In this document: positions 33,021 through 39,929 of the stretch, in pieces
Numbering within the stretch: the first letter of the stretch is position 1
Layout: every line of letters begins with the position of its first letter
Origin: an uncultured Pseudomonadota bacterium
GTDB lineage: Bacteria > Pseudomonadota > Alphaproteobacteria > RF32 > CAG-239
Length of the DNA: 53,648 nucleotides
Direction of reading: 5' to 3'
Assembly (NCBI GenBank): GCA_949298065.1
Contig: CASFUZ010000008.1
Span: forward strand, 1 to 53,648
Program-made: the position numbers and the translations under genes
The notes under the pieces: model-generated
Seen by the model: only the letters and a program-made list of their open reading frames with translations
Told to the model about the DNA's origin: nothing
Database searches by the model: none

Positions 33021-34563
33021 CTTGTGTTGCCTCCCCCGTTATGGCTGACGCAAGCTCTGCCAAACCTGTATCAGTCGCCGGTTTTTCCTCAACAATCAAA
33101 GAGGCCGGAACATTCAGGGTATGTCCGAGCCACTTGGCGGCTTCAAACATATTTACGGCGGCTTGACCATCTGCGCCAAGCATTGCCGCCTGAGTTATCC
33201 ATTCGGTTACGTTGCTGACATCTTTTCTGGCTTGAGACATTGCCAAAGGAGATTTGTATTGTAAGTCAACAATTTTGCCGTCTAAATCAAAGTTCATAAC
33301 ATCGCCGCGTCTTCTCAAAATGCAAAAAGCTCTTTTAAGCAGCGGCGTTAGAAGTTCTGACTGTAAACGTCCGAAGCTTGCACCCAAGATGCGGGCTATC
33401 TCTGCCGAACGCTCCAAGACTTCGGTGGCGGTCATAGACGGCGTGTTAATCTCTGCCAGTCTGTCTGCCAACAAAGCATGGTTGATCCTTTTGCGCAAAT
33501 CTTCCAGCACGAGCTGCGAAACATCAAACTTTCCGGGGGCTTCCAATGCCGTTAAGCCCTTTGAACCAACAGCTTTCGGAATAATGGCTCCCGGAACCAA
33601 TTTGATGTTGGCCGGATTGAGAACGCCATCATCATCTGCCTGCCAAATGCCCGTTACAGAAATAGAAGCATTTTTCAAAATGAGCTCTACCACTTTGTTT
33701 GCGGTCTTGATATCCGGCAAAGCTTTCATCACCGGCGAACGCCCATAAATCTCTCCGGGGGCTTTCAACCAACGAAAATTGATAAAAGGTGATGTCTCAA
33801 AGACACCCTCCCTTAAGATAAAGCCGGAATTAAAACCAACATCGCTATCCCAGATAAATGCCGTATAATCATAACCGCAAGCGCCGCAATTGCCGTTACG
33901 CGGTGTTACAGCCTCTATCAAGCGAACTTTATAATCCGGCTCATCCTCGCTTTTCTTTAAGAAATCCGCGGGGACTTCGCTTTCCGGAAAACGCTCTCGG
34001 ATACCGCCCAAATTGATGCGTGAGCATCTGAATGTTGTGTCAATTTTTCCGGACGCACTTTCTTCAATGGCTATTTCTCTCAAGGGTACGGCATAAAACC
34101 GAAACGCAGAAGCCTCGCCCAAAGGCGCTTCCTCAAACATTAAGCAAGCCGTGCCTGCCGTTACCAAATCCAGATAGCATTGGTGAATTTCTACCGCGAA
34201 ATTTGAGTGCTCAAAATTTTGGAGCATAATATCCGTGGTTTTTTCCAAAACAGGCGCTACTTGTGTTTTTTCCGTTTCCGTCAATTCGCTGCCGGATTTC
34301 AGACCAAACCATTTTGCCCAGGCCGGCGTAAGTTCCGCCAGCAAAGATGAAGCCAACTGGTCCACCGCGTCCGGTGCCGTGCCGTCATATAAGTGCAAAT
34401 TGTTTTTGGCACCATAATTTTCAGACAAGCCTTCCGAGCTGACATTTTCTCGCTGCGGAAAAGCATATTCATAGCACTCTCGCCAATGTTCTTCCCAGTT
34501 GCTTTTTTTCTCAGAGGCTTTTTGGTAACGAGCCACCAATTTTTCTAGTTTGTCGTTTTCCAT
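33004..34563 (-). CDS. Portal (head-to-tail connecting) protein, podovirus type
   Basis: 519 aa, the size of T7 gp8-type portals. Typical opening LVARYQKASEKKSNWEEHWR with YAFPQRENV, then LYDGTAPDAVDQLASSLLAE and LTPAWAKWFGL, and the later GEIYGRSPVMKALPDIKTAN and TATEVLERSAEIARILGASF. All are landmarks of the head-tail connector family. It forms the dodecameric gate for DNA packaging and ejection. Flanked by a 63-aa gene upstream and the Bbp19-like gene downstream. Confidence 0.92.
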   Translation of the reverse strand: MENDKLEKLVARYQKASEKKSNWEEHWRECYEYAFPQRENVSSEGLSENYGAKNNLHLYDGTAPDAVDQLASSLLAELTPAWAKWFGLKSGSELTETEKTQVAPVLEKTTDIMLQNFEHSNFAVEIHQCYLDLVTAGTACLMFEEAPLGEASAFRFYAVPLREIAIEESASGKIDTTFRCSRINLGGIRERFPESEVPADFLKKSEDEPDYKVRLIEAVTPRNGNCGACGYDYTAFIWDSDVGFNSGFILREGVFETSPFINFRWLKAPGEIYGRSPVMKALPDIKTANKVVELILKNASISVTGIWQADDDGVLNPANIKLVPGAIIPKAVGSKGLTALEAPGKFDVSQLVLEDLRKRINHALLADRLAEINTPSMTATEVLERSAEIARILGASFGRLQSELLTPLLKRAFCILRRRGDVMNFDLDGKIVDLQYKSPLAMSQARKDVSNVTEWITQAAMLGADGQAAVNMFEAAKWLGHTLNVPASLIVEEKPATDTGLAELASAITGEATQDAGVL

Positions 34564-34565
34564 TT

Positions 34566-34757
34566 TTATTCTCCAAGAAGTTTTTTGCGTTCTGTCGGTT
34601 TTTTCTCATTATTTTCTTCTTCCTTGATGCCGGTATAAGAAGTTTTGACTAAGCTGTCATAACCGCGATGTTTGCGCGCAAGCTCTTCTTTCCTTTTGCG
34701 GTCTTGCTCTATCATTTGCAAAATAAGAAGTTTACGAGACGGTTTAAATCCTCCCAT
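34566..34757 (-). CDS. Small phage-type hypothetical protein, 63 aa
   Basis: Highly charged, Lys/Glu-rich helix (LILQMIEQDRKRKEELARKH) with a disordered Lys-rich tail. No family recognised. Located 2 nt before the portal gene with a good ribosome-binding site (AAAGGAACA), so it is probably translated. Confidence 0.6.
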   Translation of the reverse strand: MGGFKPSRKLLILQMIEQDRKRKEELARKHRGYDSLVKTSYTGIKEEENNEKKPTERKKLLGE

Positions 34758-34783
34758 TTTTTGTTCCTTTCATAAAGTTTGAG

Positions 34784-35101
34784 TTATTTTTTTGTTTGCT
34801 TTTTCGGTCTTGCCGAAGATGGTGAATTATCGCTTTTAACAAAAGCAATACCCAAAACACCTAATGCTACGCCCCATAAAGGCGAAGTTTCCACCATAGC
34901 CATAATAATTTCGGAGGCATCAGGATTGCCGCTGATTACCGCCCAACAGATTGTGCTCATAACCATAAACCAAGCTATGGATACCGACCAACCAAAAGCC
35001 GATTGCCAAAGCGGTTTGTTTTTTCTTCCGCTAAAGCTCTTATGGCTTAATCCCCCTATGAGCTTGAACGGAAAAGAAATGCCATTTATCAGTTTGTTCA
35101 T
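34784..35101 (-). CDS. Holin-like membrane protein
   Basis: 105 aa with a basic N-terminus, two predicted membrane helices (GWSVSIAWFMVMSTICWAVI and PLWGVALGVLGIAFV) and a basic tail. RKNKPLWQSAFGW resembles the R-RP-W opening of small holins found next to endolysins in alphaproteobacterial phages and gene transfer agents. It would open the inner membrane for lysin release. It directly follows the cell-wall hydrolase gene (2 nt). Confidence 0.75.
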   Translation of the reverse strand: MNKLINGISFPFKLIGGLSHKSFSGRKNKPLWQSAFGWSVSIAWFMVMSTICWAVISGNPDASEIIMAMVETSPLWGVALGVLGIAFVKSDNSPSSARPKKQTKK

Positions 35102-35103
35102 GG

Positions 35104-35520
35104 TTATGCCTCAATATCGTTATAAAAAATATGACTGCCGATTTCCGCACAAGGAATTTTGCCGACCGACCATTTTGGGCGCAAATTTCTGGTGTGATAA
35201 TGCGTGGCTCCGCCTGTTTGATCTTCAAGCAAACCGGAAACTGCCCGCAAAGCTATTCTTTTGCAAATGCAAAAGCCAATGTCTGAATCATCAACTTTCT
35301 TTATGATTTTTCTGTTTGGGTCATCTGCGTTCCAGCAAGAAAACTGCTTGGGTGCCAGACATACATCAGCTATGCTATTGCCCCACCAATAACGCCCCTT
35401 CTTTTTGGCAAATGCAACGCGGTTTAAAACAACAGAGGCGATTGCCTCCTGTCCGGAAATGCTCTCGCCTCTTGCTTCGCCGTAAATGGTTCGGGCTAAA
35501 ATATCTGCCTCCTTATTCAT
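35104..35520 (-). CDS. Cell wall hydrolase, SleB family (endolysin)
   Basis: 138 aa. ILARTIYGEARGESISGQEA carries the catalytic Glu (E15) of the SleB/Hydrolase_2 fold; IASVVLNRV, VCLAPKQFSCWN and the TGGATHYHTRNLRPKW end complete the family. It cleaves peptidoglycan, probably as a lytic transglycosylase, and needs the neighbouring holin-like protein since no signal peptide is present. Its start overlaps the upstream gene by 4 nt. Confidence 0.92.
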   Translation of the reverse strand: MNKEADILARTIYGEARGESISGQEAIASVVLNRVAFAKKKGRYWWGNSIADVCLAPKQFSCWNADDPNRKIIKKVDDSDIGFCICKRIALRAVSGLLEDQTGGATHYHTRNLRPKWSVGKIPCAEIGSHIFYNDIEA

Positions 35521-35774
35521 CTTTTGCTTCTCCCCACATTATCCAGTTTCTTTTCTATGCGCAGGAGATGGTCAGTAATGCGGTTTTCAACATCTTTGAG
35601 ATAATTTACCGATACATAATTGCGGGCAACATGCAGCTTGAACTCTGCCAAAGCATCCTTGCAAAAGCTGATTGAGTTTTCACAATCCTTCTTTTGCTTG
35701 AAGATGATTTTGAATAAGGCTGCCAACAGCGGAATCTCAATCATCGTTACCCAATTAAAGGTATCTAAAAACAT
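35517..35774 (-). CDS. Small membrane-anchored coiled-coil phage protein
   Basis: 85 aa: an N-terminal apolar helix (TMIEIPLLAALFKIIF) followed by a charged helix ending with the coiled coil VNYLKDVENRITDHLLRIEKKLD. This form is common in phage lysis cassettes. A spanin-like role is possible but unproven, as there is no lipobox. Overlaps the hydrolase gene by 4 nt and follows the large terminase gene by 12 nt. Confidence 0.65.
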   Translation of the reverse strand: MFLDTFNWVTMIEIPLLAALFKIIFKQKKDCENSISFCKDALAEFKLHVARNYVSVNYLKDVENRITDHLLRIEKKLDNVGRSKR

Positions 35775-35786
35775 GGTTGTTTCTCC

Positions 35787-37274
35787 TTATAAAGTAAAAT
35801 TCGTTTCTGCCGAAAATTGTTTTGAGTTTCCTTGCCACTTGGCTGCTGACAAAGGTGTGTTGGCAATGGTTGAACCTATGCGTATGGGCTCTGAAGCCAA
35901 GCAACCAGCCACCGCATCCAAGGCATCATCATGCGAGGTTCCGTCAACACTCCATTCGCGCATTTCCTCAATAAACGGCGTTTGCCAAATTTTGCGATGA
36001 ACATGGAGCGCGCGTTCCGCCAATAAAACCTCAAAGGCCTCTAAAATTCGTTGCTGTTTGTTGTCTTTAGAGTATGCCTCCAGAACAGCCGCGCGAATCC
36101 TCCGTTCTTTCAAAACTTGCTTTAAAATCCCCGGCAAAAATCTGCCGATGCCGTTTACCTCAACCCGAACAGATGATAAGTGATTGCGCACCAAAAAATC
36201 CGCAACTTTGCTGCATTGTAACGTGGCCGCATTATCCGCATTCTCTGAAGGGACGCGTATATACTCCATATCATGCAGCCAAAACTTGCCGTCTTCATCG
36301 CTAAAGACACAAGCAATGACGCTATTGTCCCCCTTCTCTTTTGCCGCAAAGGACGGGTCCCACCAGCAAGAGGCTGAAAGCATCCTTTTACCGCCGATTT
36401 TTAATATCTCACGTTCGTTGGCAAAAGTTATCTCTATCTCTCCGTCATAAACACAAAGTCTTTCCGGAGATAATGTGCTGTCCCTGAAGTTTACGGGTTG
36501 CAACATCATCTGCGAAAGAAATTTATTTTCGCCGGAACGAATCCTTATGGCGGCAATTTTTTCTTCCGAAAATCTTTCCGGCCAAGCGCTTTTTCCTTCT
36601 GCATTGAGAATCGGCAACAACAGCTTGGTGAACCCTTGCAAAAAAGGCTCTGTATCCGGCTTCTTGGGGTCTGCTTCCGTCTGATAAATCGTATAATAAG
36701 TATGTGGTGTTCCGATATAAAGCTGCATGCCGTTCGGCGTTAGAATATAATCAAGTTCGTTTAACTTCTCTCTTAGTTCCTGACGCTTGAGTGGCGTATC
36801 GCAATTTTTGGGAACCTCCACATCATCACAAATTATCAAGTCTGCACGCAAACCCGTAATGTTCGCCCCCAAGCCTTTTGCCAACATTGACGGATCGCGA
36901 AGCTCCAAAGCGCGGCAAACCGTAAATTGGTCTGATGCCCATTGGTCCAAACGCGGCGGTTTAAGCCCCTTGGTCAGCGGATGTTGCTCTATAATTCTTT
37001 TCACGTTTCGCACCATTTTTTTTGCTAAAGCATGATCTGCCGCCATAACCAAAATTCTGATTGACGGATTGGTGTATAAAACCCAAGCGCAAAATAGACC
37101 GACAATGGTTGACTTGCCGGAGTTTCTGAACGCCATCAGCAATGCTTGACGGTCACCCTCTTTGTGCCACAAAGAAGACAACCACTTAGACATCTTCTTT
37201 TGATGTTTGGGAACTCTTAGACCCTGCAATCTGAACCAGACATACACAAACTCAAAAAAATTAATCTTCATCAT
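35787..37274 (-). CDS. Phage terminase large subunit
   Basis: 495 aa. ATPase half: Walker A-like MAFRNSGKSTIVG, Walker B LRADLIICDDVEVP, and a LYIGTPHTYYTIY motif after it. Nuclease half: first acidic residue in SCWWDPSFAAKEKGDNSVIA and a terminal acidic pair in SHDDALDAVAG, giving an RNase H-type metal site. The complete set of motifs argues for an active packaging motor. It resembles the T7 gp19/BPP-1 branch by layout. Overlaps the small-terminase candidate by 14 nt. Confidence 0.93.
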   Translation of the reverse strand: MMKINFFEFVYVWFRLQGLRVPKHQKKMSKWLSSLWHKEGDRQALLMAFRNSGKSTIVGLFCAWVLYTNPSIRILVMAADHALAKKMVRNVKRIIEQHPLTKGLKPPRLDQWASDQFTVCRALELRDPSMLAKGLGANITGLRADLIICDDVEVPKNCDTPLKRQELREKLNELDYILTPNGMQLYIGTPHTYYTIYQTEADPKKPDTEPFLQGFTKLLLPILNAEGKSAWPERFSEEKIAAIRIRSGENKFLSQMMLQPVNFRDSTLSPERLCVYDGEIEITFANEREILKIGGKRMLSASCWWDPSFAAKEKGDNSVIACVFSDEDGKFWLHDMEYIRVPSENADNAATLQCSKVADFLVRNHLSSVRVEVNGIGRFLPGILKQVLKERRIRAAVLEAYSKDNKQQRILEAFEVLLAERALHVHRKIWQTPFIEEMREWSVDGTSHDDALDAVAGCLASEPIRIGSTIANTPLSAAKWQGNSKQFSAETNFTL

Positions 37275-37572
37275 CTGAACTCAGTTCGTTTTGCGCTTCC
37301 TGCAAAAACGACATTAGTTGTTTGTTTTCGTTTTGAGGCTCCGAATCGGTATCTTTGCTATCCGTCCACTCGGCAAGTTTGAGGAGAGTTTCGGCATGTA
37401 CAACTGCCGACTTGCAAGCGGAATGATGTGCGCTGAAACCTTTGGCATCTTCCGGAACGGGTTGCTCCGAAAAATTTTCATAGCTGTCTATGACCTCAGA
37501 AATTTTTTCGGGCAGCGTTTTGCGAAGTCTGCTTTTCAGAGCCTTTAGCGTTTTTATTTTTTTTGTTGTCAT
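37261..37572 (-). CDS. Putative terminase small subunit
   Basis: 103 aa, basic N-terminal half (TLKALKSRLRKTLPEKI) and acidic C-terminal tail (NELSSDDED). The central GFSAHHSACKSAVVHAETLL helix pair is the best conserved-looking part. Identified mainly by position immediately before, and overlapping, the large terminase. The small subunit would choose packaging start sites, so it is the key gene for asking whether packaging is sequence-specific or random. First gene after the leader terminator at 37590-37616. Confidence 0.6.
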   Translation of the reverse strand: MTTKKIKTLKALKSRLRKTLPEKISEVIDSYENFSEQPVPEDAKGFSAHHSACKSAVVHAETLLKLAEWTDSKDTDSEPQNENKQLMSFLQEAQNELSSDDED

Positions 37573-37589
37573 TCTGATTAAACCCCATA

Positions 37590-37616
37590 AAAAAAAGACC
37601 TCGCATCAGGAGGTCT
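37590..37616 (-). terminator. Leader terminator in front of the packaging/structural operon
   Basis: Stem AGACCTC/GAGGTCT (37596-37602 with 37610-37616), followed on the minus strand by an uninterrupted T-run. It ends only about 18 nt before the ATG of the small-terminase candidate, leaving no room for a promoter downstream of it. Confidence 0.8.
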
Positions 37617-37668
37617 GTTTTTCATTGCTCAGTTTATTTTAGATACACTACTAGCAAGTGATGTTTAG

Positions 37669-37697
37669 GGTGTAACATAAAAAAAATCATTTGTCAA
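37669..37697 (-). promoter_or_regulatory. Possible promoter of the packaging operon leader
   Basis: Minus strand perfect -35 TTGACA (37692-37697, overlapping the stop codon of the gene at 37694), 17-bp spacer, weak -10 TACACC. An inverted repeat CACT-ACTAGCA-AGTG (37646-37660) lies just downstream. Confidence 0.4.
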
Positions 37698-38083
37698 GAG
37701 TTTTTTCCTACAACTTTTAATTTTTTATACAACTGATACGGCGTGATGATGCTTGCCGAATGAATCCCTAAAACTCTCTTTACCAGCTCCACACAAGTAA
37801 AAAAGCCCAAAGGGGCACATTTTTGCGGTGCATTTTTTATTTTTACACAACAAGCCAAATTCTCTCCCCTAATCCGCAATATATCTTCTATGCTTTGTGC
37901 CTTAGAGAATCTATGCAAGCTTATAACTACTTGATTGGAATAAGGGTTTATCTCTAACCACTTGCGCCCGTTTTGCATTGAAAACAAAAGATAACAATGC
38001 CTAAAACCTGATTTTAGAAACCTTAGCCACCATAAACCTGTTGTATTTGTAAAAACAACATAAGCCTTTGTATTTTCGTTCAT
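37694..38083 (-). CDS. Hypothetical protein with conserved-looking His and Cys, 129 aa
   Basis: From the ATG at 38083 (AAGGA upstream); an in-frame extension to 38176 overlaps the previous gene and is rejected. NENTKAYVVFTNTTGLWWLR, then GFRHCYLLFSMQNGRKWLEI and APLGFFTCVELVKRVLGIHS. The order His (in GFRHC) before Cys (in FTCVE) is reminiscent of permuted NlpC/P60-type papain folds, but this is only a suggestion. Function unknown. It lies between the divergent repressor region and the leader terminator and is probably the second gene of the early leftward transcript. Confidence 0.7.
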   Translation of the reverse strand: MNENTKAYVVFTNTTGLWWLRFLKSGFRHCYLLFSMQNGRKWLEINPYSNQVVISLHRFSKAQSIEDILRIRGENLACCVKIKNAPQKCAPLGFFTCVELVKRVLGIHSASIITPYQLYKKLKVVGKNS

Positions 38084-38084
38084 T

Positions 38085-38414
38085 CTATATAATTCCTTTT
38101 GCCTGCAGGTAGAGACCAAAAATATAAATTCCGTTTTCCCAAAGTCTGGTTTCGCTTGGTTTGGCGCGCTTGTCATAATAAGGCGGCGTGCCTATTCGCC
38201 CCCAACGAAACATCACGCGCAGACAGCGATTGTTAACTTCACTTTTGGCGCGCATTCTTTTCAATATCCTCTCAACATCACCTATCTCCAAGCATCTTAT
38301 TTTTCCGGAATAATCACATCTTGAGCGCAGGCCTTCCCCTCTGGCCTCTAAAGACTGACAAAACCAAAACCATACTTCTTCGGCATTATCAAACGGCTCA
38401 TAATCTTCCCTCAT
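38085..38414 (-). CDS. Hypothetical protein, 109 aa
   Basis: DNAEEVWFWFCQSLEARGEG at the start, basic centre (VERILKRMRAKSEVNNRCLR), RWGRIGTPPYYDKR and a Trp-containing end. No family named. The basic centre could bind nucleic acid. Ribosome-binding site GGGGAGAG. First gene of the leftward transcript from the promoter at 38464-38491, 1 nt before the gene at 37694. Confidence 0.7.
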   Translation of the reverse strand: MREDYEPFDNAEEVWFWFCQSLEARGEGLRSRCDYSGKIRCLEIGDVERILKRMRAKSEVNNRCLRVMFRWGRIGTPPYYDKRAKPSETRLWENGIYIFGLYLQAKGII

Positions 38415-38434
38415 ATTTTAGTCTCTCCCCAATT

Positions 38435-38491
38435 ACAACTTAACTAAATGTTAACTTTTAAAAGTTATATATAAAGTTGTAGGAATTTCAA
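38435..38491. promoter_or_regulatory. Leftward promoter with palindromic operator
   Basis: Minus strand TTGAAA (38486-38491), 16-bp spacer, TATAAC (38464-38469). A perfect 16-bp palindrome TAACTTTTAAAAGTTA (38452-38467) covers the -10, and an outer inverted pair ACAACTT/AAGTTGT (38435-38441 and 38474-38480) brackets it. Likely repressor site for the divergent gene. Confidence 0.6.
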
Positions 38492-38504
38492 CATAAAAAA
38501 AGAT

Positions 38505-38533
38505 TTGATTCCTAACATAAAATGTCTTATAAT
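38505..38533 (+). promoter_or_regulatory. Rightward promoter of the repressor-like gene
   Basis: TTGATT (38505-38510), 17-bp spacer, perfect TATAAT (38528-38533), about 40 nt before the ATG at 38573. Confidence 0.7.
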
Positions 38534-38572
38534 CTATTTATGTGCTGAAATCTTTAGATTTTGAGGTGAAAT

Positions 38573-39193
38573 ATGAAATATGAACAAGTTTGGGAAGCTG
38601 TTGATAAGTTAGCCAAAATTAACGGACTTTCTCCATCCGGACTGGCCAAAAAAGCCGGACTTGATTCTACAACCTTTAATAAAAGCAAACGCACGCGTCC
38701 GGATGGTAAAAAAAGATGGCCATCGCTTGATAGCCTAAACAAAATCATTGATGTCTGCAATATCAGCTTTGATGAGTTTTTTGCCCTTGTCTCAGATGAT
38801 GAGGAGGACAAACTCACACACTCCATTCCCTATGTTTCCTATTCTGACCTTTGTGATGGACGTATCTCTATCTCAGCTGATTTTTCAAATAATAACTGGC
38901 AAAAAATCCAGTTTCCGGATGGCAAAGATAATTTATATGCACTTGATTTGAACACTGATAATTTTGCTCCCGTTTATCGTGAGAGAACTCTTTTAATCTT
39001 ATCTCAGGCATCCGAAATCAGAGGCGGAGATCGCGTTGTCGTCTTTATGAAAAATAATGAGATTGTTGTTGCCGAATTTATCCGCCGTACTGCCACAACC
39101 CTTGAAACAAAAGAGATTATCGGCAAAGAAAAACTTTCAATCAATATTGATGATGTTCACCTTGTTCATCGGATTGTTTGGGCCAGCCAATAA
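38573..39193 (+). CDS. HTH regulator with S24/LexA-like C-terminal domain lacking the catalytic dyad
   Basis: 206 aa. Residues 1-70 form an HTH (KINGLSPSGLAKKAGLDSTT, then FNKSKRTRPDGKKRWPSLDS) very like the HTH of chromosomal S24 regulators of alphaproteobacteria. Residues 115-200 align with the S24 peptidase fold (YALDLN, APVYRERTLLILS, RGGDRVVVFMKNNEIVVAEF). The GDSM Ser box reads TDNF (Asn130) and the Lys position is Ala167, so autocleavage should be lost. It is divergent from the phage-type leftward genes and sits next to the palindromic operator, so it is the likely repressor of the cluster. Followed after 12 nt by a 76-aa gene. Confidence 0.85.
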   Translation: MKYEQVWEAVDKLAKINGLSPSGLAKKAGLDSTTFNKSKRTRPDGKKRWPSLDSLNKIIDVCNISFDEFFALVSDDEEDKLTHSIPYVSYSDLCDGRISISADFSNNNWQKIQFPDGKDNLYALDLNTDNFAPVYRERTLLILSQASEIRGGDRVVVFMKNNEIVVAEFIRRTATTLETKEIIGKEKLSINIDDVHLVHRIVWASQ

Positions 39194-39205
39194 AGGATAT
39201 TTCTT

Positions 39206-39436
39206 ATGAATCTGCATAAATTTTATTTACAACAAAATTCTAGTACACTTGATGAAACCGAAAAGAAATTTGATTTTATCCCTGATGTGACTAATCAGGC
39301 GGTAGCCAAGTCTTTGGATAAAATCTGCCGGATTAAAATGGAAGAAATTTCTGATTTGCGCAATGCAAAAACTGATACTTCTCTTTCCGAAAAAAGGCTT
39401 AGAGAATACAGAGATTATGCCATAAAAAATTTATAG
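39206..39436 (+). CDS. Hypothetical protein, 76 aa
   Basis: Polar and helical with mixed charge (FIPDVTNQAVAKSLDKICRI); no motif recognised. It has an AAAGGA ribosome-binding site and is cotranscribed with the regulator. Its 3' end meets the convergent HAD gene with a 1-base gap and no visible terminator. Confidence 0.65.
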   Translation: MNLHKFYLQQNSSTLDETEKKFDFIPDVTNQAVAKSLDKICRIKMEEISDLRNAKTDTSLSEKRLREYRDYAIKNL

Positions 39437-39437
39437 C

Positions 39438-39929
39438 CTATTTTTCTCTTTGTTCTTTGATAAATGCTTCAATATTGTTTAAGGTTTGCTCAGGCGAATG
39501 TTTGAAGTTTATATGCCAACGGTCCTCTATCTGACATTGTTTGTTTTCTCCGTCATAATAGCAAAAAGGCGTGCTGAAGCCTTCGCTGTAAGATAAAGAA
39601 TCGTCTATGTGCAAATCTATATGATGTTCCGTGCAATAGGTTGCTTTGGCGGAATTCCACAGCTCATCGTCAACCTTAAATTCGCCATTGTCAAAAAACT
39701 CTACACAGCCTTTGGCATCATAATAATCTAAAATGGCAAAAATCGTTGTGTAAGGAATTTGCCATTTTTTGAGATATTCTTCTATCGTAGCCTTAGGTCC
39801 GCCGCTGATAATATATATCTCCATTCCTCTTTTTAAGGCTTCCGCGGCAAAATCTTTGAAATATGACGGATTATCGGTTATAACTCCGTGAAAATCCAAT
39901 CCTATTCTTATTTTAGCGGATTCTGACAT
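39438..39929 (-). CDS. HAD-superfamily hydrolase
   Basis: 163 aa from the third of three clustered ATGs (39929), 8 nt after GGAG. Motif I IGLDFHGVITDNP with the Asp nucleophile, motif II IYIISGGP, and the later acidic LHIDDSLSYSEG. The short cap and length resemble small phosphatases of the deoxy-5'-nucleotidase/NIF type; substrate unknown. It overlaps the end of the giant AsmA-like gene by 17 nt, in an operon running from prfB through the hydrolase and AsmA-like genes. Confidence 0.8.
   Translation of the reverse strand: MSESAKIRIGLDFHGVITDNPSYFKDFAAEALKRGMEIYIISGGPKATIEEYLKKWQIPYTTIFAILDYYDAKGCVEFFDNGEFKVDDELWNSAKATYCTEHHIDLHIDDSLSYSEGFSTPFCYYDGENKQCQIEDRWHINFKHSPEQTLNNIEAFIKEQREK

Noticed and set aside
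37646..37660. Inverted repeat CACT-ACTAGCA-AGTG considered as a second repressor operator.
   Set aside because: It shares no sequence with the palindrome at 38452-38467 and its arms are only 4 bp, so support is too weak for a separate call.
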